5,129 nt of DNA from Burkholderiaceae bacterium (GTDB taxonomy: Bacteria; Pseudomonadota; Gammaproteobacteria; Burkholderiales; Burkholderiaceae_D), in the NCBI GenBank assembly GCA_019752915.1, contig JAIELO010000039.1, positions 1-5,129 on the forward strand, read 5' to 3'. Position numbers and translations under genes: made by a program. Under the pieces are notes generated by a model. That model ran no database searches and was not told the origin of the DNA. It was given only the letters and a program-made list of their open reading frames with translations. Positions within the stretch are counted from its first letter, which is position 1; each line of letters starts with the position of its first letter. Below, piece after piece: positions 4,399-5,129 of this stretch.

Positions 4399-5129
4399 AT
4401 GAAGAACTTCGAATTCCACAATCCCACCCGCATCGTGTTCGGTGCCGATACCGTTGGCAAACTGGCGACGCTGGTGCCCGAAAACGCCCGGGTACTGATT
4501 CTGTACGGTGGTGCCAGTGCTGAAAAAACCGGCACGCTGGCCGAAGTGCGTAGCGCACTGGGCCAGCGCAGCGTGCACGAATTCGGCGGCATCGAACCCA
4601 ACCCGAGTTACGAAACGCTGATGCGCGCCGTCCAGCTGGTGCGTGCTGAAAAGCTCGACTTCCTGCTGGCCGTCGGTGGCGGCTCGGTCATCGACGGTAG
4701 CAAATTTGTCGCCGCCGCGGCACTCTACGATGGCGAACCATGGGAAATCGCCGAACAGGGCGGCGCCAATATCCGCCGCGCCCTGCCGATCGGCACGGTA
4801 CTGACCTTGCCTGCCACCGGTTCGGAAATGAATAACGGCGCCGTGGTCACCCGCAAAGCGACGCAGGCCAAGCTGCCGTTCCGCAACCCGCTGCTGTTCC
4901 CGCAATTTTCCGTACTGGATCCATCCAAAACCTTCACCCTGCCGACCAAACAGGTCGCGAATGGTCTGGTAGATGCCTATGTGCACACCATCGAACAGTA
5001 CCTGACCTATCCGGTACAAGCGCTGGTGCAGGACCGCTTCGCCGAAGGTCTGCTGCAGACCCTGATCGAGATCGCCCCGCAGGCCGTTGCCGCACCGGAC
5101 GATTACAGCACCCGTGCCAATCTGATGTG
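4399..5129 (+). CDS. yqhD: YqhD-type NADPH-dependent aldehyde reductase / iron-containing alcohol dehydrogenase family (3' partial)
   Basis: The first 243 codons are present; the gene runs off the window (E. coli YqhD has 387 residues). It follows YqhD closely: FHNPTRIVFG at the N-terminus, LYGGASAEKTG at 35-45, FGGIEPNPSYETLM at 62-75, LLAVGGGSVIDGSKF at 89-103, LTLPATGSEMNNGAV at 135-149, and QVANGLVDAYVHTIEQY at 185-201. GGGS at 93-96 with Asp99 forms the nicotinamide-nucleotide site. Asp192 and His196 match the first two metal ligands (YqhD Asp194 and His198); the other two His ligands lie beyond the window. Such enzymes reduce short and medium aldehydes, including lipid-peroxidation products and methylglyoxal-type carbonyls, to alcohols in the cytosol. 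The operator in its promoter ties expression to the preceding NemR-like sensor. The family call is firm; physiological substrates are inferred. Confidence 0.9.
   Translation, partial: MKNFEFHNPTRIVFGADTVGKLATLVPENARVLILYGGASAEKTGTLAEVRSALGQRSVHEFGGIEPNPSYETLMRAVQLVRAEKLDFLLAVGGGSVIDGSKFVAAAALYDGEPWEIAEQGGANIRRALPIGTVLTLPATGSEMNNGAVVTRKATQAKLPFRNPLLFPQFSVLDPSKTFTLPTKQVANGLVDAYVHTIEQYLTYPVQALVQDRFAEGLLQTLIEIAPQAVAAPDDYSTRANLM

Overview
The window reads as ordinary Gram-negative chromosomal DNA, moderately GC-rich, with every recognisable gene on the + strand. A Tsx-type outer-membrane channel, Sec-type signal peptides and a GntR/FCD regulator point to a proteobacterium. The flavour is betaproteobacterial, possibly Neisseriales-like, but that is an impression from protein style and not proof.

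Left part (1-3093) is a purine or nucleoside scavenging block. It opens with the C-terminal effector domain of a GntR/FCD repressor, cut by the window edge. A 137-bp regulatory gap follows, then a Tsx/OmpK-like nucleoside channel, a BMP/PnrA-type periplasmic purine-binding protein 53 bp further on, and a zinc-dependent cytosolic deaminase of the guanine-deaminase-like group. The inferred flow is outer membrane, then periplasmic capture, then (transporter not seen here) cytosolic deamination. A perfect 8-bp GC hairpin separates the binding-protein gene from the deaminase gene, and a nested hairpin follows the deaminase.

Middle part (3094-3643) holds a small exported EF-hand protein with one canonical calcium loop and one degenerate loop. 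No partner is evident.

Right part (3644-5129) is a compact electrophile/aldehyde-response module. It contains a TetR-family regulator that aligns without gaps to E. coli NemR, including the positions of the redox-active Cys106 and Lys175. A strong intrinsic terminator follows, then the first 243 codons of a YqhD-type NADPH-dependent aldehyde reductase. An identical 18-bp sequence with a TAGAC-N5-GTCTA inverted repeat lies in both promoters, so the regulator very probably represses itself and the reductase. The regulator's best promoter places transcription start at or next to its ATG with no Shine-Dalgarno, which suggests a leaderless mRNA. The reductase promoter overlaps the U-tract of the regulator's terminator and gives a leader of only about 10 nt.

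The most interesting item is this NemR-like/YqhD-like pairing with twin operators and a CxCxC cysteine cluster in the sensor. In E. coli, NemR controls nemA/gloA while yqhD is controlled by a different (AraC-type) activator.
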